Positions 11,200 to 21,915 of a DNA stretch of 64,000 nucleotides are shown piece by piece. The notes under the pieces were generated by a model that was given only the letters and a program-made list of their open reading frames with translations, was not told the origin of the DNA and did no database searches. Numbering within the stretch: position 1 is the first letter of the stretch; every line of letters starts with the position of its first letter. A program made the position numbers and the translations under genes. The stretch is from Charina bottae (lineage: Eukaryota; Chordata; Lepidosauria; Squamata; Charinaidae), in NCBI GenBank assembly GCA_023362775.1, contig JALMGJ010000019.1:1076501-1140500 (forward strand), written 5' to 3'.

Positions 11200-13550
11200 G
11201 AATGCAAACCCGGGTTCTAGTCATGGCTCGGTAGGGGCAGAAAAGGGCGTCTCGGGCTGCCGCCAGCCCCCTGCTTTTCCCGGGCGCTGAAGCACCCGCG
11301 GAGGGCGGCGGAGGCGCAGGCAGGAGCCGGCCGCTTGGCCCCTCCGCGTGCGCTCCTGGCGCGCAAGGAGCGGCCCTGCCCGTGGCCCGCGCCTGGAGAG
11401 GGGCCGCGGGGCCAGGCGCGGGCTCCCCGTGCCTCTCTCCGCCCAGCGCGGCGGGCGCGGCACACGGTCCCGGGCTGCGTGCGGCCCCTGGACGGCGGCG
11501 GCGGCGGCGCTTAAGGAGGCGGCGGGGGGGGGGGGACGTTGACCGTCCGGAGCGGCCCCTCGCTGCGCGGGCCGTTGCTGCGGGACAAGATGCCCCTTTC
11601 CAACGGCGGGGCTCCCGCTGCCTGGAAGGCAAACGAGGTGGCGACGGCGACCTGTGGGCGGAGCTGCCCTAACCTTCCCGAGCCGGCAGAGGGGTCGGCG
11701 CGCCCGGCCTGCTCGCCCCCCGCGGGATCGGTGCGAGGAGGGCGGCCGCAAAGGCCCCCGGGGCTGGAGGGTGGGCGAGGGAACCGGACGCCGCCCCAGC
11801 CTTCTTCCGACGGGAGTCCGCGCAGCCTTAACCCGACCGGGCGCCGATGCCTCCCGGCTGCTTGATGCGCGTCCCCACGAGCGAGCATGACCCGTCGCTT
11901 CTGCTTGCCGCGCCGGTAAGCGGGCCGGGCGCTGCCTTCCCACAGCCTGATCCCGGAGGCGGCGCGGCAGGACGCGCGCACCCCCGGCCCCTGGGGTCGA
12001 CGGCCTGTCGGGCCCCGCCTGGGGCCTTGGGGGCGACGCTACGGCCTGGGCGGCCGGTCTCCCGGCTGCGGGCAGGGCTGGGACCCTCACCCCAAACTTG
12101 GCCCCCGAAGCCGGGCCGCGGGCTTTCCGAAGGGGTGGGGGCTGCACGTGGACCCGCTCTCACCCCCCGGGGTCCCGCGAAGCCGCCACCGGGCCCGGGG
12201 CCGCCTCGGAAGCCCCCTGCTCCCTCCGGGGCTCCGTGCTGCCCGCGGCGCCCCCGCCCTCCTCGTCCCCGGGGGCCGCCGGGCCGCTCGGGCGCCCCGG
12301 GAAAGCAGCCCCTGCTTGGGCGGAGTCCCGGGCGGGGCCGGCGCCGCCCGGGGGCAGGTCCGGCGCCGCGGCCGCGGCCGCCTTCCCGCGGAGATGCCGC
12401 CCGCCGAGGGAGCCTCCTTAAGGCGGGGAAGGCGGCGGGTGACGCGGCCCGCGGGGAGGCGGAGCAGCGGCCGGGGAGGAGCCGGGGCCTGCAGTGGAGC
12501 CGCGGCCCAGCGCGCAGCGAACCCGAGCGGCGGCGGAGGCGGCGGCAGAGGCGGCGAGGCCGGGCCGGGCCGGGCCTGCTGCGAGGGTCCGACCCGCCGC
12601 TGCGAGGACCCGAGCCGAGGCGGGCCGGGCCGTTCCTTGCGAGCGCCGGCGGGGAGCGCCGGAGAGGCCCGCGCGAGGCCTCCGCCGCGCCCTTCCTGCT
12701 CCGGCCAGGCGAGGCCCGGCGCCCGCTCCGCCCGCGGGAGATGCGGGGCCGCCCGGCGGGAGCGGCGTGCGCTGAGGGCCGGTCGGTCGGGCGGAGCATG
12801 AGGCCCGGGCGCAGGGCGGCGGCGGCAGCGGCGGCAGCGGCGTCCCCCTGAGCGGCCGGTGAGTCGGGCGGGCGTCGCGTCCCGGCGGCGGGTGCTGCGT
12901 CCGGGGAGGGTTCCTGGGCCGCCCGCGGCCTCTCCCGCGCGCGCCGGGCCTGCTGCCGGAGCCGTTGGCGCCCCCTGGCTCTGCCCGGCCGAGATGCCCT
13001 TGAGCGGCGCCCGCCGTTGAGGGGCCCGGCGGGAGATGGGGCGCCCGGCTCGGCCTTCCCGCCTCGAGCGGGAGCGGTGCCGGCGGCCGGGGCAGAGGGG
13101 CGGCGGGCTCCGCAGGGCCGCGGAGAGGAGGGCTGGGACCGCCGAGGGACCCCGTGGGCGCCCGGGCCGAGGCGGCGGGGCTGCCGAACGGGCCTGACCC
13201 CCGATTCGGAGCTGGTTGGCGGGGCCTGGGCGATGCCCGAGCGAGGTGCGGCGCTGCTGCCCTGGGTGCAGATCTGGGGGCTCCCTGGGCTCCGCGGCGC
13301 CTCATTCTCCAAGGTGCACCCTGAGCCCTCCGGGACAGATTGTTCGCCAAAGGAACTGCGGAGAGGAGGATCCCCCGCCGTCCTTCCTGTTTATGAAGGG
13401 GATCTTCTCTTGCGGCAGCCCGTAGGAAGGGAAGGTGCCTTATCGTGCCGTCTCCCTCCCCGTGGGGTGTTGCGGGTGGCAGAGCGGGCTTGGACTCGAG
13501 TCCCTCCCGCCCCATTCCGGTTGTACCTCCGGGGGCCTCCCAGATGTTAC
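11200..13550 (+). promoter_or_regulatory. Large CpG island, probable FOXJ2 promoter
   Basis: About 2.3 kb of very GC-rich, CpG-dense sequence with (CGG)n and GGC/AGC runs (near 11490 and 12818-12842), a G13 run near 11522-11534, and many GC boxes. The long open frames on both strands are Pro/Arg/Gly/Ala-rich, as expected from GC composition, and are not credible genes. It is the only strong island on the 5' side of FOXJ2 with no other gene between, though about 20 kb from the start codon. Confidence 0.7.
12859..12864 (+). promoter_or_regulatory. Candidate splice donor of a non-coding FOXJ2 first exon
   Basis: The sequence gcggccg/gtgagtc at the right side of the CpG island is a near-consensus donor. 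FOXJ2 in mammals has a non-coding first exon, and the first coding exon here has its own acceptor, so an upstream exon must exist. Assigning it to this donor is inference; other GT sites in the island are possible. Confidence 0.35.
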
Positions 13551-13599
13551 CGCCGAGTCTGGACCCTGTTTCTGGTCTCAGAAAACCAAGTCCTGCTGT

Positions 13600-16500
13600 G
13601 GAACAGTTTTAGCTAACCATCTTCATTAGCCGGATAATGATTCCACACGAACATTCAAACAGAAAGGGTTTTTCATTGGAGAACTCAGACTTGCAATATA
13701 TGGATTTTTTTGCATAATCGGCCATGGTTTTTTCTGCAATCCAGAATTGTAGCTTGGGAATGTTGGTGGTCAGAAAACATAGGCAGATGGTGCCAAGACA
13801 TAATGTGATATGTTTGACTTTGGCTTAGTGTAGTCCATACTTAAGAGTACCTGGAGTTTGTTTTTAGGAGCCCAACTGATATCTCGGGCCTGTCATTCCT
13901 GGTTTGTCACTCCTGGTTTCCCAACTTTCTTCCATTTCATCAGTCTATGGCGGAAACTTGTTGTTGCTGCTGCTGTTACATAATTAACTCATCAACTTTG
14001 GTGATCCCCAAAGATTTATCAGTGCATCTCAATCTCCCTTCTGCCTACGCCTTTTGTAAACGTTTCTCTGGGTAGAAAATGTTCCTCAGTGTAAACTTAT
14101 GAAAAGCTCCTAGCTCCTCTATCCCATCTCTGTGAATGACTTGCCATCCGATAGACTACACTTTCTCAACTTTTTGACCCTGGAGGAACCGTTGAAATAT
14201 TTTGCAGACCTCGGGGAACCCCTGCACGTTCAGGCTCAAATGCAGGCCGGAAGTTACCAAATTATTATATTCGTTTCATGGGTAGGCCTGTAGATATGCA
14301 TTCACAGTGTTCTTAAACAAAAAATAAAGAATGAAACTTAACCGCTTTAATGTGAAGTTGCCTGAATTTGAAATATTTTAAAAAATAAATCGTGATCTCC
14401 CAGGGAACCCCTAATGACATCTTGTGGAACCCTAGGGTGCCACGGAACCCTGGTTGAGAACCTGCTGTAGACCAATGTCCGCAATGAATTTTGCCTGCCT
14501 TACTGAAAATAAAGTGGCTAAGAATAATAGGAAGGGCAAATTGGCCACAGAAAGTTGATTACAAGTGGTGGGGAGTATTTTGCTCCTGGCAGAGTATATT
14601 CATGTATCCTCCTTCTTCCCAGCCTCCCTTACCCACCCAAAATGGAAGGGAATTTAGTTGCTTGGATTGGCTAGTGAGGCTAGGAGCTGTGTTCTGAACT
14701 GAACAGTGTGATCCCTTTTATCTGTTCTGTTAAAAACTGTGACACGCACAGCATTCATAAACTTCTGGCATTACAGTCTCAGGGTTGAAAGACTTTAAGT
14801 GGCAGAAGAGAAACCCTGTATTAATTAAGGAGGGGTCAAACACAAGAATATTAATAAAACGGTTATGTTTTCTATCATGAGTATAACGTTTAATAGTTAC
14901 TTTCCTTTTTGAAATGATCTGTTGGCAAAAGCTGGAATAGGAATGGATAGAAGAAGCAGCTCTCACCGCCTTGCAAACTGAAGCTACCATTGGCCATGGC
15001 TGGTTTTAGTCATAGTTCATTGTACAAGCCAAAGTCAGTTTGATAGATAAGCACAGAGTTTTCCCAGCCCTGCCTTGCACTCTGCAGGATCCCTACAGTG
15101 TGCCCACCAGCCCAAAAAGTTGGGGACCCCAACATTAAGCCAAAACAAAAGAAAACAGACCAGTATGTGGATTAGGGCTACGAATCGGTCCCCATTTACA
15201 CCTCAATCTAAACCCTGGTTATAATAAGTAAAACAACATACCATGCATTCAGACTGCCCTACAACCATGGATCGATTATTTTATTCATGGACCCTGTTCT
15301 CGTATCACCTGAAGCCAAAAGCAAACAAATCATATCATGGCTTAATGCAATGTGTAAATGCAACAGAATGCACTTCTTCGTAATTGCTTTTGTCTAGTAG
15401 TTTGATGTTTGTTCTCTAGACTGATCTGCCTTAGCTTTTAGTGCTAATTACCCACAGTTTTCTGTCTTAACTGTACAATTCTTTGCATATTTATTCAGAA
15501 GCAAGTTCTATGCGCACAGTCTGCCTAGGACTCCTGCCAAATGGTTTATGATTAAATTATGGCAATAGAAGAAATTGCTTTAGCAACAACAAAAGATCAC
15601 TAGGATTATGTTGGATTTTTAAAAATGAGTACTTAAATACCTATTTTTAAATTTCATTTCAATTTCAATTCAAGGAAGTATTTACTTTTTTATCTACAAT
15701 GGAGGGGCCAGTTCAATTCCATAGAACCTGAAAGGCAATTTTTAAAAAATGTTATTGTTTTAGGGTTTTACAAAGCAATATTCTGCTGGATCCATTCTAC
15801 TGGATTTTTTTACTTGTTTCAACAAATGGGCAGCTTTAAGTCACAGGCCTTCTGTTAAGAAGGGTTGATAACAATTTCTCACTTTACTGTGAATGAATAG
15901 TAAAGGAGAGGGAGAGGGGCATGTGCAGAGTGTCGTTCCTCAGTCACTAAGCTTGTTTCCACATACCAGGAATTCCACGACTTCCAAGCAGGCTGGAGTT
16001 CTCATTCCAGAACTTAACAGCTGCTTCTGGTCGGGGGTGAAGTCCGGGGTCCCATGGAGCATGCATGATTCACATCCCCCTTTTCAAATATCGTTCAAAA
16101 ATATGGTAACTGTTTTCAAATTACATGAAATTTGAGTATAAAGGACTTAACCTGCATATCATATATATCCTAAACAAGCTTTTAAATAATGGTTATAATA
16201 GCAATAGTTCTGGAGATCAAGATCCGAGACAGCTTTGGGGGCACAGCCTGTGGGAGAAATGCTGGTGTGACCCAGCCTTGCTCTAGGGATCCCTCGTCTC
16301 TCTCTGCGCAGATTTGCCCGGACCTTTAGTCTTGGCCTCCGCTGTGGAGCATTAGGGAGCTGGCTGCAAATGTGATTGGCCTCCCGGAGGAAGAGCGGCT
16401 TCGGTGGTGTCGTTTCTCTTCGATTGGTGTAGTTTCGTGGTTGGAAATACATAGATGCGCGAGGATTCCGTTTTCTTGGTCTCTATTGTAATAACTTTGA

Positions 16501-16660
16501 TATTTGTACTGATTCGATAGAATACTGGCTGCTGGCTGGCACCTGTTGTGAACAGGTTAAGGATTGGGCCCCACAGACCTTTAAACGGGCTTTCTGTTCG
16601 CTGTAATTGCCAGGTAGCGCCCCGGTGGAGGTTTTACTGCACATTTCATTACAGCTGCAC
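13600..16660. other. Probable FOXJ2 intron 1, left part
   Basis: A/T-rich, no credible open frames. One hAT-type MITE (14159-14464) is recognised. The rest, including a moderately GC-rich patch at about 16200-16450, is unassigned. Confidence 0.4.
14159..14464. mobile_element. hAT-type MITE (Charlie-like ends)
   Basis: Starts CACTTTCTCAACTTTTTGAC and ends with the inverted form ending GGTTGAGAACCTG, with 'ctggaggaaccgttgaaata' just inside the left end. The flanks TAGACTA and TAGACCA may be a decayed target duplication. Confidence 0.6.
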
Positions 16661-16669
16661 ATATTATAT

Positions 16670-16675
16670 TATATT

Positions 16676-16715
<40 letters not shown>

Positions 16716-17265
16716 TTTCCTATCCTGCCTTTTATTATTATTTTTTTAAAATAAATAACTCAAGGCAGCGAACATACCAAATACTCCTTCCTCCTCCTAT
16801 TTTCCCCACAACAACAACGCTGTGAGGTGAGTTGGGCTGAGAGTGAGTGACTGGCCCAAGGTCACTCAGCCGGCTTTGTGCCTAAGGCGGGACTAGAACT
16901 CTCAGTCTCCTGGTTTGCCATTGCCTCCTTTTTAGGGCTGAGAGAGAGGGACTGGCCCAAGGTCACCCAGCCGGCCTTCGTGCCTAAGGCGGGACTAGAA
17001 CTCTCAGTCTCCTGGTTTGCCATTGGCTCCTTCCTAGGGCTGAGAGAGAGGGACTGGCCCAAGGTCACCCAGCCGGCCTTCGTGCCTAAGGTGGGACTAG
17101 AACTCTCAGTCTCCTGGTTTGCCATTGGCTCCTTCCTAGGGCTGAGAGACAGGGACTGGCCCAAGGTCACCCAGCCAGCTTCCATGCCCAAGGCGGGACT
17201 AGAACTCTCAGGCTCCTGGTTTCTAGCCCAGCACCTTAACCACTAGACCAAACTGGCTCTCACAG
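16670..17265 (-). mobile_element. tRNA-SINE with tandemly amplified body (about 102-bp unit)
   Basis: Read on the - strand this is the same SINE family as 17830-18060, but the segment from GGGCTGAGAG to the Pol III box region is repeated. The marker GGGCTGAGAG occurs at 16834, 16935, 17037 and 17139, giving steps of 101, 102 and 102 bp. Because 102 is a multiple of three, an open frame of repeated units crosses it (16862-17191); it is not a gene. Confidence 0.85.
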
Positions 17266-17339
17266 ATATTGCAAATTGACAGTAGCATTCATGCTCAGCA
17301 TTGTTCTGTAACAATAGTTTCAGAGCAGGAATCCATGCT

Positions 17340-17358
17340 TAAACTGTTTGTTTATCTG

Positions 17359-17394
<36 letters not shown>

Positions 17395-17760
17395 AAACTG
17401 TTTATCTACCTACCTACCTACCTACCTACCTTATATAGCCACCCATCTCACAAAACCAGTGACTCTGGGCAGTGTACAGCAGAGCTAAAACAACAAATAC
17501 CTAAAACCATTATCATTATTAATTATTAAACAACATTAAAAACTAGAAAACAGGGCTAATACAAAGAATAGTAGATGGGGGAATGTTAATAATAACGGAG
17601 CCACCCCACTAGCTCACCCGTCCCCTGGGGTCCCCAGGCCTGCTGTCATAACCAGGTCTTGAGGGACCTTCGGAAGCTCAGAAGTGATGAGGCCAGACTC
17701 ACCTTGGGGGAGAAGATCTCACAATGTGGGCGCCACCGCAAAAAAGGTAAATGTAAATCC
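17340..17760 (-). mobile_element. L2-like LINE 3' fragment with (CTAT)n and (CTAC)n
   Basis: Simple repeats at about 17357-17430, then the complement of an L2-like 3'UTR ('tgactctgggcagtgtaca') and a short part of the coding end ('ccaggcctgctgtcataacc'). Confidence 0.6.
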
Positions 17761-17829
17761 CTAGACAACAGAACCCGTAACATGCCCTCTGCTGGATCTG
17801 GTGGGACGGGCAGATGAAATAGAGCCCAT

Positions 17830-18060
17830 CTATTAATAGTGGTTAAGGCAACGGGCTAGAAACCAGGAGACCGAGAGTTCTAGTCCTGCCTTAGGCATGA
17901 AAGCCAGCTGGGTGACCTTGGGCCAGTCCCTCTCTCTCAGCTGAACCTACCTCACAGGGTTGTTGTTGTGGGGAAAATAGGGGGAGGACGGAGTATTAGG
18001 TATGTCCACCGCCTTGAGTTATTTATAAAAATAATAAAGGCGGGATAAAAAGCTAAAAAA
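17830..18060 (+). mobile_element. tRNA-derived SINE
   Basis: Single-copy form of the same SINE: 'gtggttaaggcaacgggcta', 'gagttctagtcctgcctta', 'gggccagtccctctctctca', 'gttgttgttgtggggaaaat', tail 'aaaataataaaggcgggata'. Confidence 0.85.
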
Positions 18061-18462
18061 AATTGGTTATGTTAGATTTCAAACTAAATAATCAAAGTAT
18101 GAACAGGTTTTGAACTTAATGCTTTCCTGTTGCAATTTAGCTATCTTACAGTTAAATCTTGCAACTGTCCTGTGTTGAAATCAGATGTTATAGTTCTAAT
18201 GTGAATCAGTTTATGTTGCATTTCTGCAGCTTCTCTTTAGTGATAAAAGCTAGAGAATCATAATCAGGCTTGTGTGTTGTTCTCATTATTATCCACTCTA
18301 AAATCAAATGTCTCTGGGCAGAGTAAAGCTAACAAACATAAAAAACAGTAAAAGGATAGTAACTTTAAAAGAAGTATAAGAAGCCATCCCAGTGTAAGAC
18401 AGCTTATATTAGTTTATATAAAAAATGAGAAAACTACATCCCTGCTGTTAATTTATTTGAAC

Positions 18463-18585
18463 CAGGAGTAGGCAATATGGTGATTTGAGATGCTTTCGAC
18501 TTCCTCAGCCATCTGGCAAAGGGCAAGGGCTTCTGGGAAATGTAGTTTAGAACACTAGTTAGCACCAGGTTGCCTGTCCCTGCTA
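18463..18585. mobile_element. Short hAT-like MITE
   Basis: Begins CAGGAGTAGGCAATATGGTG and ends with the inverted counterpart of CAGGGACAGGCAACCTGGTG. No convincing target duplication. Confidence 0.45.
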
Positions 18586-19399
18586 TAAATGCATCGTCTT
18601 AGATTTTTGTTTTTTTAAGGAGAAAAGTGCACACACTAAATAGAGGTCTACAGTCTTGAAATGTATAAGGATAATATGAGTTATGCTCCTTATGTTAATA
18701 TCTTGGTCACTAGAGTACATGTTTTTAAACATTTTATAGATAAAGCTTATCAGGACAGCCATGTCCTTTTCAGAATATAAATGCTGTGCAGTAGACCCAG
18801 ACAATTGTGTATTTGTGGGTTTCCCCAGACTGAATTGTGCTTTAGTGCGTTCCAACCATCAAGATTCTCCAAACGAGGAAGTCTAGTTCTAGTACCTCAA
18901 ATGAGGTTTCAGGGCACTTCCCCTCCCCTCCCCTCCCCAAATGCAGTGGCTTTTTATCAGTTTATTGCATGAATCAAATTCTTTATGTTAATATCTTGAA
19001 TCTTGTGCCCCCTTTCCTCCCACACGCCTGCATTCCTTGCAGCTCATTTTTATCCAGAGGGTCTTGGTATTCCCTCGCAGAGCTGGGACGGTCTGTCTGG
19101 TTTCATTAACTTCTTAATGGGCATTTCGTCCTGCTGTCCCTCCCCGCCCCCCAGGGGTTTATCGGTGCTGTTTTCAAGCATTGAAAGTCCAGTTCTGTTT
19201 TATGTTTACTTCTAGTCTTGTCGACTTGGCAAGTGTCCGGTTCACAAGGAGGGCTGAAAACGGAATCACTGATCTCGGAAGGGTGGGCCTGGTCATCTCC
19301 TCTGCATTCCATGCCCTGGTGCTTCGGACCTGGAAAGCTCACACCGAGGGGGCTCAATAAATGGTTCCGTCACTAAGAATAGCCAGGGCAACATGTTTC

Positions 19400-20410
19400 A
19401 CAATAATAGCAGCACTGATCTCCTGCAGCAGACTCAAAGGGGTACTTCATGATGGCATAGCTTCTAGTCCAGGAAAGCTGATGCAGGATAAATTGGTTAA
19501 TCATCAAGATGCTGCAGGACACTCTTTCTAGCTGGAACTGAAGTTTTATCTGAGGCTTCAGAGCTTTTCCCAATGTCCTGATTGGAAGGAAGGAATTTCC
19601 TCCCAACACCACAGTTCAAAAGCATCTATCTTCCTTCGCTCAGCCTTCCTCTCGCAGCCATAGGTTACTACGGGGAATACCATTGCTTTGACTATGCAGA
19701 CCTTTCTTGTCGGTGTGATGTCTCTGCTCTTAACTATTTTATGGAGATTTGTCATTGCTCTCCTCCCAAGAAGTAGACATCTTCCGATTTCCTGGCTGCA
19801 GTCAGCATCTGCAATAATCTTTGCGCCTAGAAATACAAAGTCTGTCACTGCCTCCACTTTTTCTCCCTCTATTTGCCAGTCATCAATCAAGCTGGTTGCC
19901 ATAATCTTGGGTTTTTTGAGGTTTAACTGCAACCCAGCTTTTGCACTTCCTTCTTTCACCTTCGTCATAAGGCTCCTCAGCTGCTCCTCGCTTTCCGCCA
20001 TCAAAGTGGTATCATCTGCATATCTGAGATTGTTAATGTTTCTTCCAGCGATTTTAACTCCAGCCTTGGATTCCTCAAGCCCAGCACGTCGCATGATGTG
20101 TTCTGCGTACAGGTTGAATAGGTAGGGTGAGAGTATACAGCCCTGCCGTACTCCTTTCCCAATCTTGAACTGATCCGTTGTTCCGTGGTCTGTTCTTCCC
20201 ATTGCTACTTGGTCTATCTTGTCTCTGTACATCAGGTTTTTCCTGTCTAAGTGCAGAACCCTACTTTCCTTGTCATTGAGCTGTATTTGGTTGGGAAAGG
20301 TCCAGTGTTCACGACTGTCAAGATCCTTTTCAGCCTTGGTCCTCTCTTCTGAGGTTTTGGCAATCCTCCCTCCCCGCTTTGTGTCACCTGCAGATTTGCT
20401 GAACATCCCC
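19400..20410 (-). mobile_element. Bov-B/RTE LINE, reverse-transcriptase segment
   Basis: The - strand frame at 20406-19558 (282 codons) contains RT motifs GVRQGCILSPYLFNLYAEHI, AGVKIAGRNINNLRYADDTT (catalytic YADD), ESEEQLRSLMTKVKEG, TDFVFLGAKI and FPVVTYGCE, the Bov-B signature. It lacks the endonuclease, and the C-terminal part is rearranged near FELWCW. The 3' side continues as decayed Bov-B to about 19400. Confidence 0.88.
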
Positions 20411-20469
20411 CCATTCCCTCCTCTAAGTCATTTCTGAAGGATGTGTGTGTGTGTGAAATAAAGAGGGTC

Positions 20470-21820
20470 TCCATCCTGCTTTGAAGGAAGTCTAGCTAAA
20501 TCCAGAGATGACTAGTTACTCCAGTGTTAAGGCCAGTTAAATATGGCTTTCCTTGGTTTATTATTTAAAATAGGAAAAGGGAAGTCTTTTGTGGCCACAG
20601 GTTGCAGTTTTTTAATCCATTTTTTTCAGCGGCCAGAAGCACAAAAGGAAGGGCATCGATTGCTGGAGTGAGGGGTGGTAATGTGGCCAGAGTTATTTGG
20701 CCCTTAAAAATGGGCGATTAAGTGGGAAAAAGACAAATAATTGAATGTATTCCCTTTTTTACACTTGATCTTATCTAAAAGGCTGAGAAATGAAGCATGA
20801 TGTGGCCTGTGGTTAAAAGAATAAAAGTTGGCACTACTATAACATGTTGTCCTTAGTATAATTTCTAAAAGAACACAGAATGCTTGGGAGATGTCTACTG
20901 AGCCTCAGATAATGTTTGCTGTTAGTTGTGTGCTGTAAAACTCTCACTTCTAGACTTCATCAAGCTCCTTTGTATCAAGGATATAAAAACATCAGCAAAT
21001 AATTGCAACCTTCCTCTTTTTTTTGGCTCCATTGAAGAAATCTCACTTCCCACTAGCCGTGCAGAGTAGTTTTTAATTTTGCTGAAAAGTAATTAACAAA
21101 CATCAAGTGATGGAATAACATAAATCCACAATGCATATCGAAAAAAGATCAGCTAAAAAGTCAATAGGTAGAGAGAAACAGATAATAAACACCTTCATGT
21201 TTGCTATATGTTATAAGCATTGCACATCTGTTGCAATTAAGATTATGCATAGAGTTTGCCCACATTTGGTAGTAGTGTAGTTCCTCCCTCTGATGTTGCA
21301 TTATTTTAACTTCACCTGTAACTTTACCTTTTCTAACGTGGCGATTGAAGAGGCCTTGTTAATTCACATTTCAATTGTTGGATTATATAACGTTTTCCAA
21401 GGTTGAGCAGCTATCATTTTAGCTGCTAAGATTAAGTAAATAATAAGCTCCTTATTTTTAAGCTTAAGGTTTGATCCTGTAAATAAATGTAGTAACCCTA
21501 ACTCTGGGGAGCATTCCATTCTTTGCTAATGGTGCTTATTTCACAATACTTGCAGAGAAATAACATAGTCATTATCATCATGTTGTTCCCAACCGATTCT
21601 AACTTACATTGTCTAGAAATTATCTTTTAAGATTGGCATCTTTAGAAAGAGTCAAATACTAAAGTCCTCTTAGAAGTCCTGTTCTGAGTCTGGCATCTTT
21701 AAAAAGAATCAGGCCCTCCTCCGGGTCCACACCTCCTCTGGGTAGGAGGTCTCTACAAGGGAGAGGGTGGATGGAGGTTCAACCGGTGCCCATGTTAGCA
21801 TAACTTTGGTGCCAGGCAGA
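20470..21820. other. A/T-rich stretch, nothing recognised
   Basis: No open frame, repeat family or exon recognised; probably FOXJ2 intron 1. Confidence 0.35.
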
Positions 21821-21824
21821 GGCC

Positions 21825-21915
21825 CTCCTGTGACGGCCGACAGGAAGCTCTGGCGTGGGCTGGTCCGTGAAGTCACGAAGAGTCGGAAGCGACTGAACGA
21901 ATAAACAACAACAAA
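21825..21915 (+). mobile_element. Bov-B LINE 3' tail
   Basis: Contains 'gtgacggccgacaggaagct', 'gaagtcacgaagagtcggaa' and an ACAACAACAAA end, the terminal part of Bov-B in the + direction. Confidence 0.75.

Noticed and set aside
11221..13515. Long open frames (up to 494 codons) on both strands of the CpG island
   Set aside because: They overlap in several frames, are Pro/Arg/Gly/Ala-rich as GC content dictates, and show no conserved domain.
16862..17246. Repeat-peptide frames of 109 and 122 codons
   Set aside because: They are the tandemly amplified SINE body; unit length divisible by three explains the open frame.
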